The notes: generated from the letters alone by a model not told the origin. 64,000 nucleotides of DNA from Hydractinia symbiolongicarpus (GCF_029227915.1 NC_079881.1:10267501-10331500); one strand, 5' to 3'. Numbered from the stretch's first letter, positions 7,178 to 16,430 are shown. Numbers and translations are program-made.

Positions 7178-7217
7178 TTGATGTTTCCGCGAAGCGAACC
7201 TCGGAAGAGCCTCTGTA

Positions 7218-7289
7218 GGTTCCATAGTTTAATGGATAGCACTCAGGACTCTGAATCCTGCGATCCGAGTTCAAGTCTCGGTGGAACCT
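7218..7289 (+). tRNA. tRNA-Gln(CTG), diverged
   Basis: Unit 14; n9G>A, n12G>T, n19T>A in the D arm. Confidence 0.75.
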
Positions 7290-7420
7290 GTGCCGTTAGT
7301 TGTGCCTCGGAAGCACCTATTGGGCGTTTGGAAGCAACGGCACTTGAAATATTTTAGTCATTTGCAAGAAGACATTGTAATAACAACGTTCTTCTGAAAT
7401 GCATCGGATTAGCGCACAGT

Positions 7421-7493
7421 GCCTTGTTAGCGCAGTAGGCAGCGCGTCACTGTCATAATCTGAAGGTCGTGAGTTCGATCCTCACACAGGGCA
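7421..7493 (+). tRNA. tRNA-Met(CAT)
   Basis: Unit 14; n30G>C and n32C>G. Confidence 0.8.
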
Positions 7494-7557
7494 AGGCTTT
7501 TAAAAGCCGCAGTGAATCAAATGTTTGACGCTTATTACAAAACTAGCAACTTAACAA

Positions 7558-7630
7558 TGATTCCGCCCGTGCTCGAATCGGGGACCTTGCGCGTGTGAAG
7601 CGCACGTGACAACCAATACACTACGGAATC
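7558..7630 (-). tRNA. tRNA-Val(CAC), degenerate
   Basis: Unit 14; several changes in the T arm (GTGCTCGAATCGGGG) and D arm (GACAACCAATACAC). Possibly a pseudogene. Confidence 0.6.
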
Positions 7631-7721
7631 CAATGAATTTTGGAACCTATGACAAAGGAAAGCAATACAAGGCTAAAATAGCTAGAGAAAAAAGCAAAAA
7701 CATGTCGCTTGTTAGTTGCCA

Positions 7722-7794
7722 GATTCCGTAGTGTAGTGGTTATCACGTGCGCTTAACACGCGCAAGGTCCCCGGTTCGAGCCCGGGCGGAATCA
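7722..7794 (+). tRNA. tRNA-Val(AAC)
   Basis: Unit 15, consensus. Confidence 0.95.
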
Positions 7795-7834
7795 TTGATG
7801 TTTCCGTGAAGCAAAACTCGGAAGAGCCTCTGTA

Positions 7835-7906
7835 GGTTTCATAGTGTAATGGTTAGCACTCAGGACTCTGAATCCTGCGATCCTAGTTCAAGTCTCGGTG
7901 GAACCT
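7835..7906 (+). tRNA. tRNA-Gln(CTG)
   Basis: Unit 15, A-form; n5C>T, n9G>A, n50G>T. Confidence 0.8.
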
Positions 7907-8037
7907 GTGCCGTTAGTTGTGCCTCGGAAGCACCTATTGGGTGTTTGGAAGCAACGGCACTTGAAATATTTTTGTCATTTGCAAGAAGACATTGTAATAA
8001 CAACGTTCATCTGAAATGCATCGGATTAGGGCACAGT

Positions 8038-8110
8038 GCCTTGTTAGCGCAGTAGGCAGCGCGTCAGTTTCATAATCTGAAGGTCGTGAGTTCGATCCTC
8101 ACACAGGGCA
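8038..8110 (+). tRNA. tRNA-Met(CAT)
   Basis: Unit 15; n32C>T. Confidence 0.92.
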
Positions 8111-8174
8111 AGGCTTTTAAAAGCCGCAGTGAATCAAATGTTTGACGCCTATTACAAAACTAGCAACTCAACAA

Positions 8175-8247
8175 TGATTCCGCCCGGGCTCGAACCGGGG
8201 ACCTTGCGCGTGTGAAGCGCACGTGATAACCGCTACACTAATGAATC
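8175..8247 (-). tRNA. tRNA-Val(CAC)
   Basis: Unit 15; n6C>A and n7G>T, two acceptor pairs lost. Confidence 0.75.
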
Positions 8248-8338
8248 CAATGAATTTTGGAACCTACGACGAAGGAAAGCAATACAAGGCTAAAATAGCT
8301 AGAGAAAAAAGCAAAAACATGTCGCTTGTTAGTTGCCA

Positions 8339-8411
8339 GATTCCGTAGTGTAGTGGTTATCACGTGCGCTTAACACGCGCAAGGTCCCCGGTTCGAGCCC
8401 GGGCGGAATCA
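8339..8411 (+). tRNA. tRNA-Val(AAC)
   Basis: Unit 16, consensus. Confidence 0.95.
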
Positions 8412-8451
8412 TTGATGTTTCCGCGAAGCGAACCTAGGAAGAGCCTCTGCA

Positions 8452-8523
8452 GGTTCCTTGGTGTAATGGTTAGCACTCAGGACTCTGAATCCTGCGATCC
8501 GAGTTCAAGTCTCGGTGGAACCT
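8452..8523 (+). tRNA. tRNA-Gln(CTG)
   Basis: Unit 16, A-form; n7A>T. Confidence 0.9.
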
Positions 8524-8654
8524 GTGCCGTTAGTTGTGCCTCAGAAGCACCTATTGGGCGTTTGGAAGCAACGGCACTTGAAATATTTTAGTCATTTGCA
8601 AGAAGACATTGTAATAACAACGTTCTTCTGAAATGTATCGGATTAGGGCACAGT

Positions 8655-8727
8655 GCCTTGTTAGCGCAGTAGGCAGCACGTCAGTCTCATAATCTGAAGG
8701 TCGTGAGTTCGATCCTCACACTGGGCA
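8655..8727 (+). tRNA. tRNA-Met(CAT)
   Basis: Unit 16; n24G>A and n68A>T (acceptor mismatch). Confidence 0.82.
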
Positions 8728-8791
8728 AGGCTTTTAAAAGCCGCAGTGAATCAAATGTTTGACGCCTATTACAAAACTAGCAACTCAACAA

Positions 8792-8864
8792 TGATTCCGC
8801 CCGGGCTCGAATCGCGGACCTTGCGCGTGTGAAGCGCACGTGATAACCGCTACACTACGGAATC
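8792..8864 (-). tRNA. tRNA-Val(CAC)
   Basis: Unit 16; n50C>G and n53G>A, a weak T stem. Confidence 0.75.
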
Positions 8865-8955
8865 CAAAGAATTTTGGAACCGATGACGAAGGAAAGAAAT
8901 ACAAGGCTAAAATAGCTAGAGAAAAAAGCAAAAACATGTCGCTTGTTAGTTGCCA

Positions 8956-9028
8956 GATTCCGTAGTGTAGTGGTTATCACGTGCGCTTAACACGCGCAAG
9001 TTCCCCGGTTCGAGCCCGGGCGGAATCA
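8956..9028 (+). tRNA. tRNA-Val(AAC)
   Basis: Unit 17; n46G>T. Confidence 0.92.
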
Positions 9029-9068
9029 TTGATGTTTCCGCGAAGCGAACCTCGGAAGAGCCTCTGTA

Positions 9069-9140
9069 GGTTCCATGGTGTAATGGTTAGCACTCAGGAC
9101 TCTGAATCCTGCGATCCGAGTTCAAGTCTCGGTGGAACCT
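9069..9140 (+). tRNA. tRNA-Gln(CTG)
   Basis: Unit 17, A-form consensus. Confidence 0.95.
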
Positions 9141-9271
9141 GTGCCGTTAGTTGTGCCTCGGAAGCACCTATTGGGCGTTTGGAAGCAACGGCACTTCAAC
9201 TATTTCAGTCATTTGCAAGAAGACATTGCAATAACAACGTTCTTCTGAAATGTATCGGATTAGGGCACAGT

Positions 9272-9344
9272 GCCTTGTTAGCGCAGTAGGCAGCGCGTCA
9301 GTCTCATAATCTGAAGGTCGTGAGTTCGATCCTCACACAGGGCA
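9272..9344 (+). tRNA. tRNA-Met(CAT)
   Basis: Unit 17, consensus. Confidence 0.95.
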
Positions 9345-9408
9345 AGGCTTTTAAAAGCCGCAGTGAATCAAATGTTTGACGCCTATTACAAAACTAGCAA
9401 CTCAACAA

Positions 9409-9475
9409 TGATTCCGCCCGGGCTCGAACCGGGGACCTTGCGCGTGTGAAGCGCACGTGATAACCGTTACACTAC
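9409..9475 (-). pseudogene. Val(CAC) lacking its first six bases
   Basis: Unit 17. A 15-bp deletion joins CACTAC to TTGGAACC and removes most of the 5' acceptor strand. Confidence 0.88.
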
Positions 9476-9557
9476 TTGGAACCTATGACGAAGGAAAGCA
9501 ATACAAGGCTAAAATAGCTAGAGAAAAAAGCAAAAACATGTCGCTTGTTAGTTTCCA

Positions 9558-9630
9558 GATTCCGTAGTGTAGTGGTTATCACGTGCGCTTAACACGCGCA
9601 AGTTCCCCGGTTCGAGCCCGGGCGGAATCA
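9558..9630 (+). tRNA. tRNA-Val(AAC)
   Basis: Unit 18; n46G>T. Confidence 0.92.
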
Positions 9631-9670
9631 TTGATGTTTCCGCGAAGCGAACCTCGGAAGAGCCTCTGTA

Positions 9671-9713
9671 GGTTCCATGGTGTAATGGTTAGCACTCAGG
9701 ACTCTGAATCCTG
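9671..9713 (+). pseudogene. Gln(CTG) lacking its 3' part
   Basis: Unit 18. A 30-bp deletion joins the anticodon-stem CCTG to the CCTG at the gene end, removing the T arm and 3' acceptor strand. Short direct repeats flank the lost segment. Confidence 0.92.
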
Positions 9714-9844
9714 TGCCGTTAGTTGTGCCTCGGAAGCACCTATTGGGCGTTTGGAAGCAACGGCACTTCAACTATTTCAGTCATTTGCAAGAAGACATTG
9801 CAATAACAACGTTCTTCCTGAAATGCATCGGATTGGGGCACAGT

Positions 9845-9917
9845 GCCTTGTTAGCGCAGTAGGCAGCGCGTCAGTCTCATAATCTGAAGGTCGTGAGTTC
9901 GTACTTCACACAGGGCA
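9845..9917 (+). tRNA. tRNA-Met(CAT)
   Basis: Unit 18; n58A>T, n59T>A and n61C>T alter the T loop and B box. Confidence 0.75.
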
Positions 9918-9981
9918 AGGCTTTTAAAAGCCGCAGTGAATCAAATGTTTGACGCCTATTACAAAACTAGCAACTCAACAA

Positions 9982-10048
9982 TAATTCCGCCCGGGCTGGA
10001 ACCGGGGACCTTGCGCGTGTGAAGCGCACGTGATAACCGCTACACTAC
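9982..10048 (-). pseudogene. Val(CAC) lacking its first six bases
   Basis: Unit 18; the same 15-bp deletion as at 9475, plus n57G>C in the T loop and n72C>T. Confidence 0.88.
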
Positions 10049-10130
10049 TTGGAACCTATGACGAAGGAAAGCAATACAAGGCTAAAATAGCTAGAGAAAA
10101 AAGCAAAAACATGTCGCTTGTTAGTTGCCA

Positions 10131-10203
10131 GATTCCGTAGTGTAGTGGTTATCACGTGCGCTTAACACGCGCAAGGTCCCCGGTTCGAGCCCGGGCGGAA
10201 TCA
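10131..10203 (+). tRNA. tRNA-Val(AAC)
   Basis: Unit 19, consensus. Confidence 0.95.
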
Positions 10204-10243
10204 TTGATGTTTCCGCGAAGCGAACCTCGGAAGAGCCTCTGTA

Positions 10244-10315
10244 GGTTCCATGGTGTAATGGTTAGCACTCAGGACTCTGAATCCTGCGATCCGAGTTCAA
10301 GTCTCGGTGGAACCT
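10244..10315 (+). tRNA. tRNA-Gln(CTG)
   Basis: Unit 19, A-form consensus. Confidence 0.95.
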
Positions 10316-10446
10316 GTGCCGTTAGTTGTGCCTCGGAAGCACCTATTGGGCGTTTGGAAGCAACGGCACTTGAAATATTTTAGTCATTTGCAAGAAGACA
10401 TTGTAATAACAACGTTCTTCTGAAATGCATCGGATTGGGGCACAGT

Positions 10447-10519
10447 GCCTTGTTAGCGCAGTAGGCAGCGCGTCAGTCTCATAATCTGAAGGTCGTGAGT
10501 TCAATCCTCACACAGGGCA
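10447..10519 (+). tRNA. tRNA-Met(CAT)
   Basis: Unit 19; n57G>A in the T loop. Confidence 0.88.
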
Positions 10520-10583
10520 AGGCTTTTAAAAGCCGCAGTGAATCAAATGTTTGACGCCTATTACAAAACAAGCAACTCAACAA

Positions 10584-10656
10584 TGATTCCGCCCGGGCTG
10601 GAACCGGGGACCTTGTGCGTGTGAAGCGCGCGTGATAACCGCTACACTACGGAATC
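10584..10656 (-). tRNA. tRNA-Val(CAC)
   Basis: Unit 19; n27T>C, n41G>A, n57G>C. Confidence 0.75.
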
Positions 10657-10747
10657 CAATGAATTTTGGAACCTATGACGAAGGAAAGCAATACAAGGCT
10701 AAAATAGCTAGAGAAAAAAGCAAAAACATGTCGCTTGTTAGTTGTCA

Positions 10748-10820
10748 GATTCCGTAGTGTAGTGGTTATCACGTGCGCTTAACACGCGCAAGGTCCCCGG
10801 TTCGAGCCCGGGCGGAATCA
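10748..10820 (+). tRNA. tRNA-Val(AAC)
   Basis: Unit 20, consensus. Confidence 0.95.
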
Positions 10821-10860
10821 TTGATGTTTCCGCGAAGCGAACCTCGGAAGAGGCTCTGTA

Positions 10861-10932
10861 GGTTCCATGGTGTAATGGTTAGCACTCAGGACTCTAAATC
10901 CTGCGATCCGAGTTCAAGGCTCGGTGGAACCT
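10861..10932 (+). tRNA. Gln-body tRNA with CTA anticodon (amber-reading form)
   Basis: Unit 20, A-form. Loop CTCTAAA gives CTA at 10894-10896, complementary to the stop codon UAG. n59T>G also alters the T arm, so function is doubtful. A second copy with the same anticodon and an otherwise intact body is at 34210. Confidence 0.88.
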
Positions 10933-11063
10933 GTGCCGTTAGTTGTGCCTCGGAAGCACCTATTGGGCGTTTGGAAGCAACGGCACTTGAAATATTTTAG
11001 TCATTTGCAAGAAGACATTGTAATAACAACGTTCTTCCGAAATGCATCGGATTAGGGCACAGT

Positions 11064-11136
11064 GCCTTGTTAGCGCAGTAGGCAGCGCGTCAGTCTCATA
11101 ATCTGAAGGTCGTGAGTTCGATCCTCACACAGGGCA
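11064..11136 (+). tRNA. tRNA-Met(CAT)
   Basis: Unit 20, consensus. Confidence 0.95.
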
Positions 11137-11200
11137 AGGCTTTTAAAAGCCGCAGTGAATCAAATGTTTGACGCCTATTACAAAACTAGCAACTCAACAA

Positions 11201-11273
11201 TGATTCCGCCCGGGCTCGAACCAGGGACCTTGCGCGTGTGAAGCGCACGTGATAACCGCTAGACTACGGAATC
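11201..11273 (-). tRNA. tRNA-Val(CAC)
   Basis: Unit 20; n12G>C and n51C>T. Confidence 0.82.
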
Positions 11274-11364
11274 CAATGAATTTTGGAACCTATGACGAAG
11301 AAAAGCAATACAAGGCTAAAATAGCTAGAGAAAAAAGCAAAAACATGTCGCTTGTTAGTTCCCA

Positions 11365-11437
11365 GATTCCGTAGTGTAGTGGTTATCACGTGCGCTTAAC
11401 ACGCACAAGGTCCCCGGTTCGAGCCCGGGCGGAATCA
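11365..11437 (+). tRNA. tRNA-Val(AAC)
   Basis: Unit 21; n41G>A breaks an anticodon-stem pair. Confidence 0.85.
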
Positions 11438-11477
11438 TTGATGTTTCCGCGAAGCGAACCTCGGAAGAGCCTCTGTA

Positions 11478-11549
11478 GGTTCCATGGTGTAATGGTTAGC
11501 ACTCAGGACTCTGAATCCTGCGATCCGAGTTCAAGTCTCGGTGGAACCT
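11478..11549 (+). tRNA. tRNA-Gln(CTG)
   Basis: Unit 21, A-form consensus. Confidence 0.95.
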
Positions 11550-11680
11550 GTGCCGTTAGTTGTGCTTCGGAAGCACCTATTGGGCGTTTGGAAGCAACGG
11601 CACTTCAAATATTTTAGTCATTTGCAAGAAGACATTGTAATAACAACGTTCTTCTGAAATGCATCGCATTAGGGCACAGT

Positions 11681-11753
11681 GCCTTGTTAGCGCAGTAGGC
11701 AGCGCGTCAGTTTCATAATCTGAAGGTCGTGAGTTCGATCCTCTCACAGGGCA
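11681..11753 (+). tRNA. tRNA-Met(CAT)
   Basis: Unit 21; n32C>T and n64A>T. Confidence 0.85.
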
Positions 11754-11817
11754 AGGCTTTTAAAAGCCGCAGTGAATCAAATGTTTGACGCCTATTACAA
11801 AACTAGCAACTCAACAA

Positions 11818-11890
11818 TGATTCCGCCCGGGCTCGAACCGGGGACCTTGCGCGTGTGAAGCGCACGTGATAACCGCTACACTACGGAATC
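11818..11890 (-). tRNA. tRNA-Val(CAC)
   Basis: Unit 21, consensus. Confidence 0.95.
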
Positions 11891-11981
11891 CAATGAATTT
11901 TGGAACCTATGACGAAGAAAAGCAATACAAGGGTAAAATAGCTAGAGAAAAAAGCAAAAACATGTCGCTTGTTAGTTCCCA

Positions 11982-12054
11982 GATTCCGTAGTGTAGTGGT
12001 TATCACGTGCGCTTTACACGCGCAAGGTCCCCGGTTCGAGCCCGGGCGGAATCA
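11982..12054 (+). tRNA. tRNA-Val(TAC)
   Basis: Unit 22; TAC anticodon on a body with no other change, one of three clean copies. Confidence 0.95.
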
Positions 12055-12094
12055 TTGATGTTTCCGCGAAGCGAACCTCGGAAGAGCCTCTGTA

Positions 12095-12166
12095 GGTTCC
12101 ATGGTGTAATGGTTAGCACTCAGGACTCTGAATCCTGCGATCCGAGTTCAAGTCTCGGTGGAACCT
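12095..12166 (+). tRNA. tRNA-Gln(CTG)
   Basis: Unit 22, A-form consensus. Confidence 0.95.
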
Positions 12167-12297
12167 GTGCCGTTAGTTGTGCCTCGGAAGCACCTATTGG
12201 GCGTTTGGAAGCAACGGCACTTGAAATATTTTAGTCATTTGCAAGAAGACATTGTAATAACAACGTTCTTCTGAAATACATCGGATTAGGGCACAGT

Positions 12298-12370
12298 GCC
12301 TTGTTAGCGCAGTAGGCAGCGCGTCAGTCTCATAATCTGAAGGTCGAGAGTTCGATCCTCACACAGGGCA
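12298..12370 (+). tRNA. tRNA-Met(CAT)
   Basis: Unit 22; n50T>A (T-stem mismatch). Confidence 0.85.
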
Positions 12371-12434
12371 AGGCTTTTAAAAGCCGCAGTGAATCAAATG
12401 TTTGACGCCTATTACAAAACTAGCAACTCAACAA

Positions 12435-12507
12435 TAATTCCGCCCGGGCTGGAACCGGGGACCTTGCGCGTGTGAAGCGCACGTGATAACCGCTACACTA
12501 CGGAATC
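12435..12507 (-). tRNA. tRNA-Val(CAC)
   Basis: Unit 22; n57G>C and n72C>T. Confidence 0.82.
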
Positions 12508-12598
12508 CAATGAATTTTGGAACCTATGACGAAGGAAAGCAATACAAGGCTAAAATAGCTAGAGAAAAAAGCAAAAACATGTCGCTTGTTAGTTGTCA

Positions 12599-12671
12599 GA
12601 TTCCGTAGTGTAGTGGTTATCACGTGCGCTTAACTCGCGCAAGGTCCCCGGTTCGAGCCCGGGCGGAACCA
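12599..12671 (+). tRNA. tRNA-Val(AAC)
   Basis: Unit 23; n37A>T beside the anticodon and n71T>C in the acceptor. Confidence 0.82.
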
Positions 12672-12711
12672 TTGATGTTTCCGCGAAGCGAACCTCGGAA
12701 GAGCCTCTGTA

Positions 12712-12783
12712 CGTTCCATGGTGTAATGGTTAGCACTCAGGACTCTGAATCCTGTGATCCGAGTTCAAGTCTCGGTGGAACCT
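12712..12783 (+). tRNA. tRNA-Gln(CTG)
   Basis: Unit 23, A-form; n1G>C opens the first acceptor pair; n44C>T. Confidence 0.8.
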
Positions 12784-12914
12784 GTGCCGTTAGTTGTGCC
12801 TCAGAAGCACCTATTGGGCGTTTGGAAACAACGGCACTTGAAATATTTTAGTCATTTGCAAGAAAACATTGTAATAACAACGTTCTTCTGAAATGCATCC
12901 GATTAGGGCACAGT

Positions 12915-12987
12915 ACCTTGTTAGCGCAGTAGGCAACGCGTCAGTCTCATAATCTGAAGGTCGTGAGTTCGATCCTCACACAGGGCA
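12915..12987 (+). tRNA. tRNA-Met(CAT)
   Basis: Unit 23; n1G>A opens the first acceptor pair; n22G>A. Confidence 0.78.
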
Positions 12988-13051
12988 AGGCTTTTAAAAG
13001 CCGCAGTGAATCAAATGTTTGACGCCTATTACAAAACTAGCAACTCAACAA

Positions 13052-13124
13052 TGACTCCGCCCGGGCTCAAACCGGGGAACTTGCGCGTGTGAAGCGCACG
13101 TGATAACCGCTACACTACGGAATC
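13052..13124 (-). tRNA. tRNA-Val(CAC), diverged
   Basis: Unit 23; n46G>T, n56C>T (T-loop invariant base), n70A>G. Confidence 0.7.
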
Positions 13125-13215
13125 CAATAAATTTTGGAACCTATGACGAAGAAAAGCAATACAAGGCTAAAATAGCTAGAGAAAAAAGCAAAAACATGTC
13201 GCTTGTTAGTTGCCA

Positions 13216-13288
13216 GATTCCGTAGTGTAGTGGTTATCACGTGCGCTCAACACGCGCAAGGTCCCCGGTTCGAACCCGGGCGGAATCA
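13216..13288 (+). tRNA. tRNA-Val(AAC), U33 lost
   Basis: Unit 24; n33T>C replaces the near-invariant U33 before the anticodon, and n59G>A. A 186-bp deletion follows and removes Gln. Confidence 0.82.
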
Positions 13289-13345
13289 TTGATGTTTCCG
13301 CGTAATAACAACGTTCTTCTGAAATGCATCGGATTAGGGCACAGT

Positions 13346-13418
13346 GCCTTGTTAGCGCAGTAGGGAGCGCGGCAGTCTCATAATCTGAAGGTCGTGAGTT
13401 CGATCCTCACACAGGGCA
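13346..13418 (+). tRNA. tRNA-Met(CAT)
   Basis: Unit 24; n20C>G and n27T>G. Confidence 0.82.
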
Positions 13419-13482
13419 AGGCTTTTAAAAGCCGCAGTGAATCAAATGTTTGACGCCTATTACAAAACTAGCAACTCAACAA

Positions 13483-13555
13483 TGATACTGCCCGGGCTCG
13501 AACCGGGGACCTTGCGCGTGTGAAGCGCACGTGATAACCGCTACACTACGGAATC
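13483..13555 (-). tRNA. tRNA-Val(CAC)
   Basis: Unit 24; n67G>A and n69A>T in the acceptor. Confidence 0.75.
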
Positions 13556-13646
13556 CAATGAATTTTGGAACCTATGACGAAGGAAAGCAATACAAGGCTA
13601 AAATAGCTAGAGAAAAAAGCAAAAACATGTCGCTTGTTAGTTGCCA

Positions 13647-13719
13647 GATTCCGTAGTGTAGTGGTTATCACGTGCGCTTTACACGCGCAAGGTCCCCGGT
13701 TCGAGCCCGGGCGGAATCA
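13647..13719 (+). tRNA. tRNA-Val(TAC)
   Basis: Unit 25; clean TAC copy. Confidence 0.95.
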
Positions 13720-13759
13720 TTGATGTTTCCGCGAAGCGAACCTCGGAAGAGCCTCTGTA

Positions 13760-13831
13760 GGTTCCATGGTGTAATGGTTAGCACTCAGGACTCTGAATCC
13801 TGCGATCCGAGTTCAAGTCTCGGTGGAACCT
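13760..13831 (+). tRNA. tRNA-Gln(CTG)
   Basis: Unit 25, A-form consensus. Confidence 0.95.
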
Positions 13832-13962
13832 GTGCCGTTATTTGTGCCTCGGAAGCACCTATTGGGCGTTTGGAAGCAACGGCACTTGAAATATTTTAGT
13901 CATTTGCAAGAAGACATTGTAATAACAACGTTCTTCTGAAATGCATCGGATTAGGGCACAGT

Positions 13963-14035
13963 GCCTTGTTAGCGCAGTAGGCAGCGCGTCAGTCTCATAA
14001 ACTGAAGGTCGTGAGTTCGATCCTCACACAGGGCA
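13963..14035 (+). tRNA. tRNA-Met(CAT)
   Basis: Unit 25; n39T>A turns the usual U-U at the top of the anticodon stem into a U-A pair. Confidence 0.9.
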
Positions 14036-14099
14036 AGGCTTTTAAAAGCCGCAGTGAATCAAATGTTTGACGCCTATTACAAACCTAGCAACTCAACAA

Positions 14100-14172
14100 T
14101 GATTCCGCCCGGGCTCGAACCGGGGACCTTGCGCGTGTGAAGCGCACGTGACAACCGCTACACTACGGAATC
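14100..14172 (-). tRNA. tRNA-Val(CAC)
   Basis: Unit 25; n21A>G. Confidence 0.88.
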
Positions 14173-14263
14173 CAATGAATTTTGGAACCTATGACAAAGG
14201 AAAGCAATACAAGGCTAAAATAGCTAGAGAAAAAAGCAAAAACATGTCGCTTGTTAGTTGCCA

Positions 14264-14336
14264 GATTCCGTAGTGTAGTGGTTATCACGTGCGCTTAACA
14301 CGCGCAAGGTCCCCGGTTCGAGCCCGGGCGGAATCA
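14264..14336 (+). tRNA. tRNA-Val(AAC)
   Basis: Unit 26, consensus. Confidence 0.95.
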
Positions 14337-14376
14337 TTGATGTTTCCGCGAAGCGAACCTCGGAAGAGCCTCTGTA

Positions 14377-14448
14377 GGTTTCATAGTGTAATGGTTAGCA
14401 CTCAGGACTCTGAATCCTGCGATCCGAGTTCAAGTCTCGGTGGAACCT
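14377..14448 (+). tRNA. tRNA-Gln(CTG)
   Basis: Unit 26, A-form; n5C>T and n9G>A. Confidence 0.85.
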
Positions 14449-14579
14449 GTGCCGTTAGTTGTGCCTCGGAGGCACCTTATGGGTGTTTGGAAGCAACTGC
14501 ACTTGAAATATTTTTGTCATTTGCAAGAAGACATTGTAATAACAACGTTCATCTGAAATGCATCGGATTAGGGCACAGT

Positions 14580-14652
14580 GCCTTGTTAGCGCAGTAGGCA
14601 GCGCGTCAGTTTCATAATCTGAAGGTCGTGAGTTCGATCCTCACACAGGGCA
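14580..14652 (+). tRNA. tRNA-Met(CAT)
   Basis: Unit 26; n32C>T. Confidence 0.92.
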
Positions 14653-14716
14653 AGGCTTTTAAAAGCCGCAGTGAATCAAATGTTTGACGCCTATTACAAA
14701 ACTAGCAACTCAACAA

Positions 14717-14789
14717 TGATTCCGCCCGGGCTCGAACCGGGGACCTTGCGCGTGTGAAGCGCACGTGATAACCGCTACAATACGGACTC
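14717..14789 (-). tRNA. tRNA-Val(CAC)
   Basis: Unit 26; n3T>G and n10G>T. Confidence 0.78.
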
Positions 14790-14880
14790 CAATGAATTTT
14801 GGAACCTATGACGAAGGAAAGCAATACAAGGCTAAAATAGCTAGAGAAAAAAGCAAAAACATGTCGCTTGTTAGTTGCCA

Positions 14881-14953
14881 GATTCCGTAGTGTAGTGGTT
14901 ATCACGTGCGCTTTACACGCGCAAGGTCCCCGGTTCGAGCCCGGGCGGAATCA
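14881..14953 (+). tRNA. tRNA-Val(TAC)
   Basis: Unit 27; clean TAC copy. Confidence 0.95.
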
Positions 14954-14993
14954 TTGATGTTTCCGCGAAGCGAACCTCGGAAGAGCCTCTGTA

Positions 14994-15065
14994 GGTTCCA
15001 TGGTGTAATGGTTAGCACTCAGGACTCTGAATCCTGCGATCCGAGTTCAAGTCTCGGTGGAACCT
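14994..15065 (+). tRNA. tRNA-Gln(CTG)
   Basis: Unit 27, A-form consensus. Confidence 0.95.
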
Positions 15066-15196
15066 GTGCCGTTATTTGTGCCTCGGAAGCACCTATTGGG
15101 AGTTTGGAAGCAACGGCACTTGAAATATTTTAGTCATTTGCAAGAAGACATTGTAATAACAACGTTCTTCTGAAATGCATCGGATTAGGGCACAGT

Positions 15197-15269
15197 GCCT
15201 TGTTAGCGCAGTAGGCAGCGCGTCAGTCTCATAATCTGAAGGTCGTGAGTTCGATCCTCACACAGGGCA
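15197..15269 (+). tRNA. tRNA-Met(CAT)
   Basis: Unit 27, consensus. Confidence 0.95.
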
Positions 15270-15333
15270 AGGCTTTTAAAAGCCGCAGTGAATCAAATGT
15301 TTGACGCCTATTAAATAACTAGCACCTCAACAA

Positions 15334-15406
15334 TGATTCCGCCCGGGCTCGAACCAGGGACCTTGCTCGTGTGAAGCGCACGTGATAACCGCTACACTAC
15401 GGAATC
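15334..15406 (-). tRNA. tRNA-Val(CAC)
   Basis: Unit 27; n40C>A and n51C>T. Confidence 0.8.
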
Positions 15407-15497
15407 CAATGAATTTTGGAACCTATGACGAAGGAAAGCAATACAAGGCTAAAATAGCTAGAGAAAAAAGCAAAAACATGTCGCTTGTTAGTTGCCA

Positions 15498-15570
15498 GAT
15501 TCCGTAGTGTAGTGGTTATCACGTGCGCTTAACACGCGCAAGGTCCCCGGTTCGAGCCCGGGCGGAATCA
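15498..15570 (+). tRNA. tRNA-Val(AAC)
   Basis: Unit 28, consensus. Confidence 0.95.
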
Positions 15571-15610
15571 TTGATGTTTCCGCGAAGCGAACCTCGGAAG
15601 AGCCTCTGTA

Positions 15611-15682
15611 GGTTCCATGGTGTAATGGTTAGCACTCAGGACTCTGAATCCTGCGATCCGAGTTCAAGTCTCGGTGGAACCT
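15611..15682 (+). tRNA. tRNA-Gln(CTG)
   Basis: Unit 28, A-form consensus. Confidence 0.95.
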
Positions 15683-15813
15683 GTGCCGTTAGTTGTGCCT
15701 CGGAAGCACCTATTGGGCGTTTGGAAGCAACGGCACTTCAAATATTTTAGTCATTTGCAAGAAGACATTGTAATAACAACGTTCTTCTGAAATGCATCGG
15801 ATTGGGGCACAGT

Positions 15814-15886
15814 GCCTTGTTAGCGCAGTAGGCAGCGCCTCAGTCTCATAATCTGAAGGTCGTGAGTTCGATCCTCTCACAGGGCA
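15814..15886 (+). tRNA. tRNA-Met(CAT)
   Basis: Unit 28; n26G>C and n64A>T. Confidence 0.85.
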
Positions 15887-15950
15887 AGGCTTTTAAAAGC
15901 CGCAGTGAATCAAATGTTTGACGCCTATTACAAAACTAGCAACTCAACAA

Positions 15951-16023
15951 TGATTCCGCCCGGGCTCGAACCAGGGACCTTGCGCGTGTGAAGCGCACGT
16001 GATAACCGCTACACTACGGAATC
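15951..16023 (-). tRNA. tRNA-Val(CAC)
   Basis: Unit 28; n51C>T. Confidence 0.88.
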
Positions 16024-16114
16024 CAATGAATTTTGGAACCTATGACGAAGGAAAGCAATACAAGGCTAAAATAGCTAGAGAAAAAAGCAAAAGCATGTCG
16101 CTTGTTAGTTGTCA

Positions 16115-16187
16115 GATTCCGTAGTGTAGTGGTTATCACGTGCGCTTAACACGCGCAAGGTCCCCGGTTCGAGCCCGGGCGTTATCA
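16115..16187 (+). tRNA. tRNA-Val(AAC), acceptor damaged
   Basis: Unit 29; n68G>T and n69A>T break two acceptor pairs. Confidence 0.75.
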
Positions 16188-16227
16188 TTGATGTTTCCGC
16201 GAAGCGAACCTCGGGAGAGCCTCTGTA

Positions 16228-16299
16228 GGTTCCATGGTGTAATGGTTAGCACTCAGGACTCTGAATCTTGCGATCCGAGTTCAAGTCTCGGTGGAACCT
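16228..16299 (+). tRNA. tRNA-Gln(CTG)
   Basis: Unit 29, A-form; n41C>T (wobble pair). Confidence 0.9.
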
Positions 16300-16430
16300 G
16301 TGCCGTTAGTTGTGCCTCGGAAGCACCTATTGGGCGTTTGGAAGCAACGGCACTTGAAATATTTTAGTCATTTGCAAGAAGACATTGTAATAACAACGTT
16401 CTTCTGAAATGCATCGGATTAGGGCACAGT

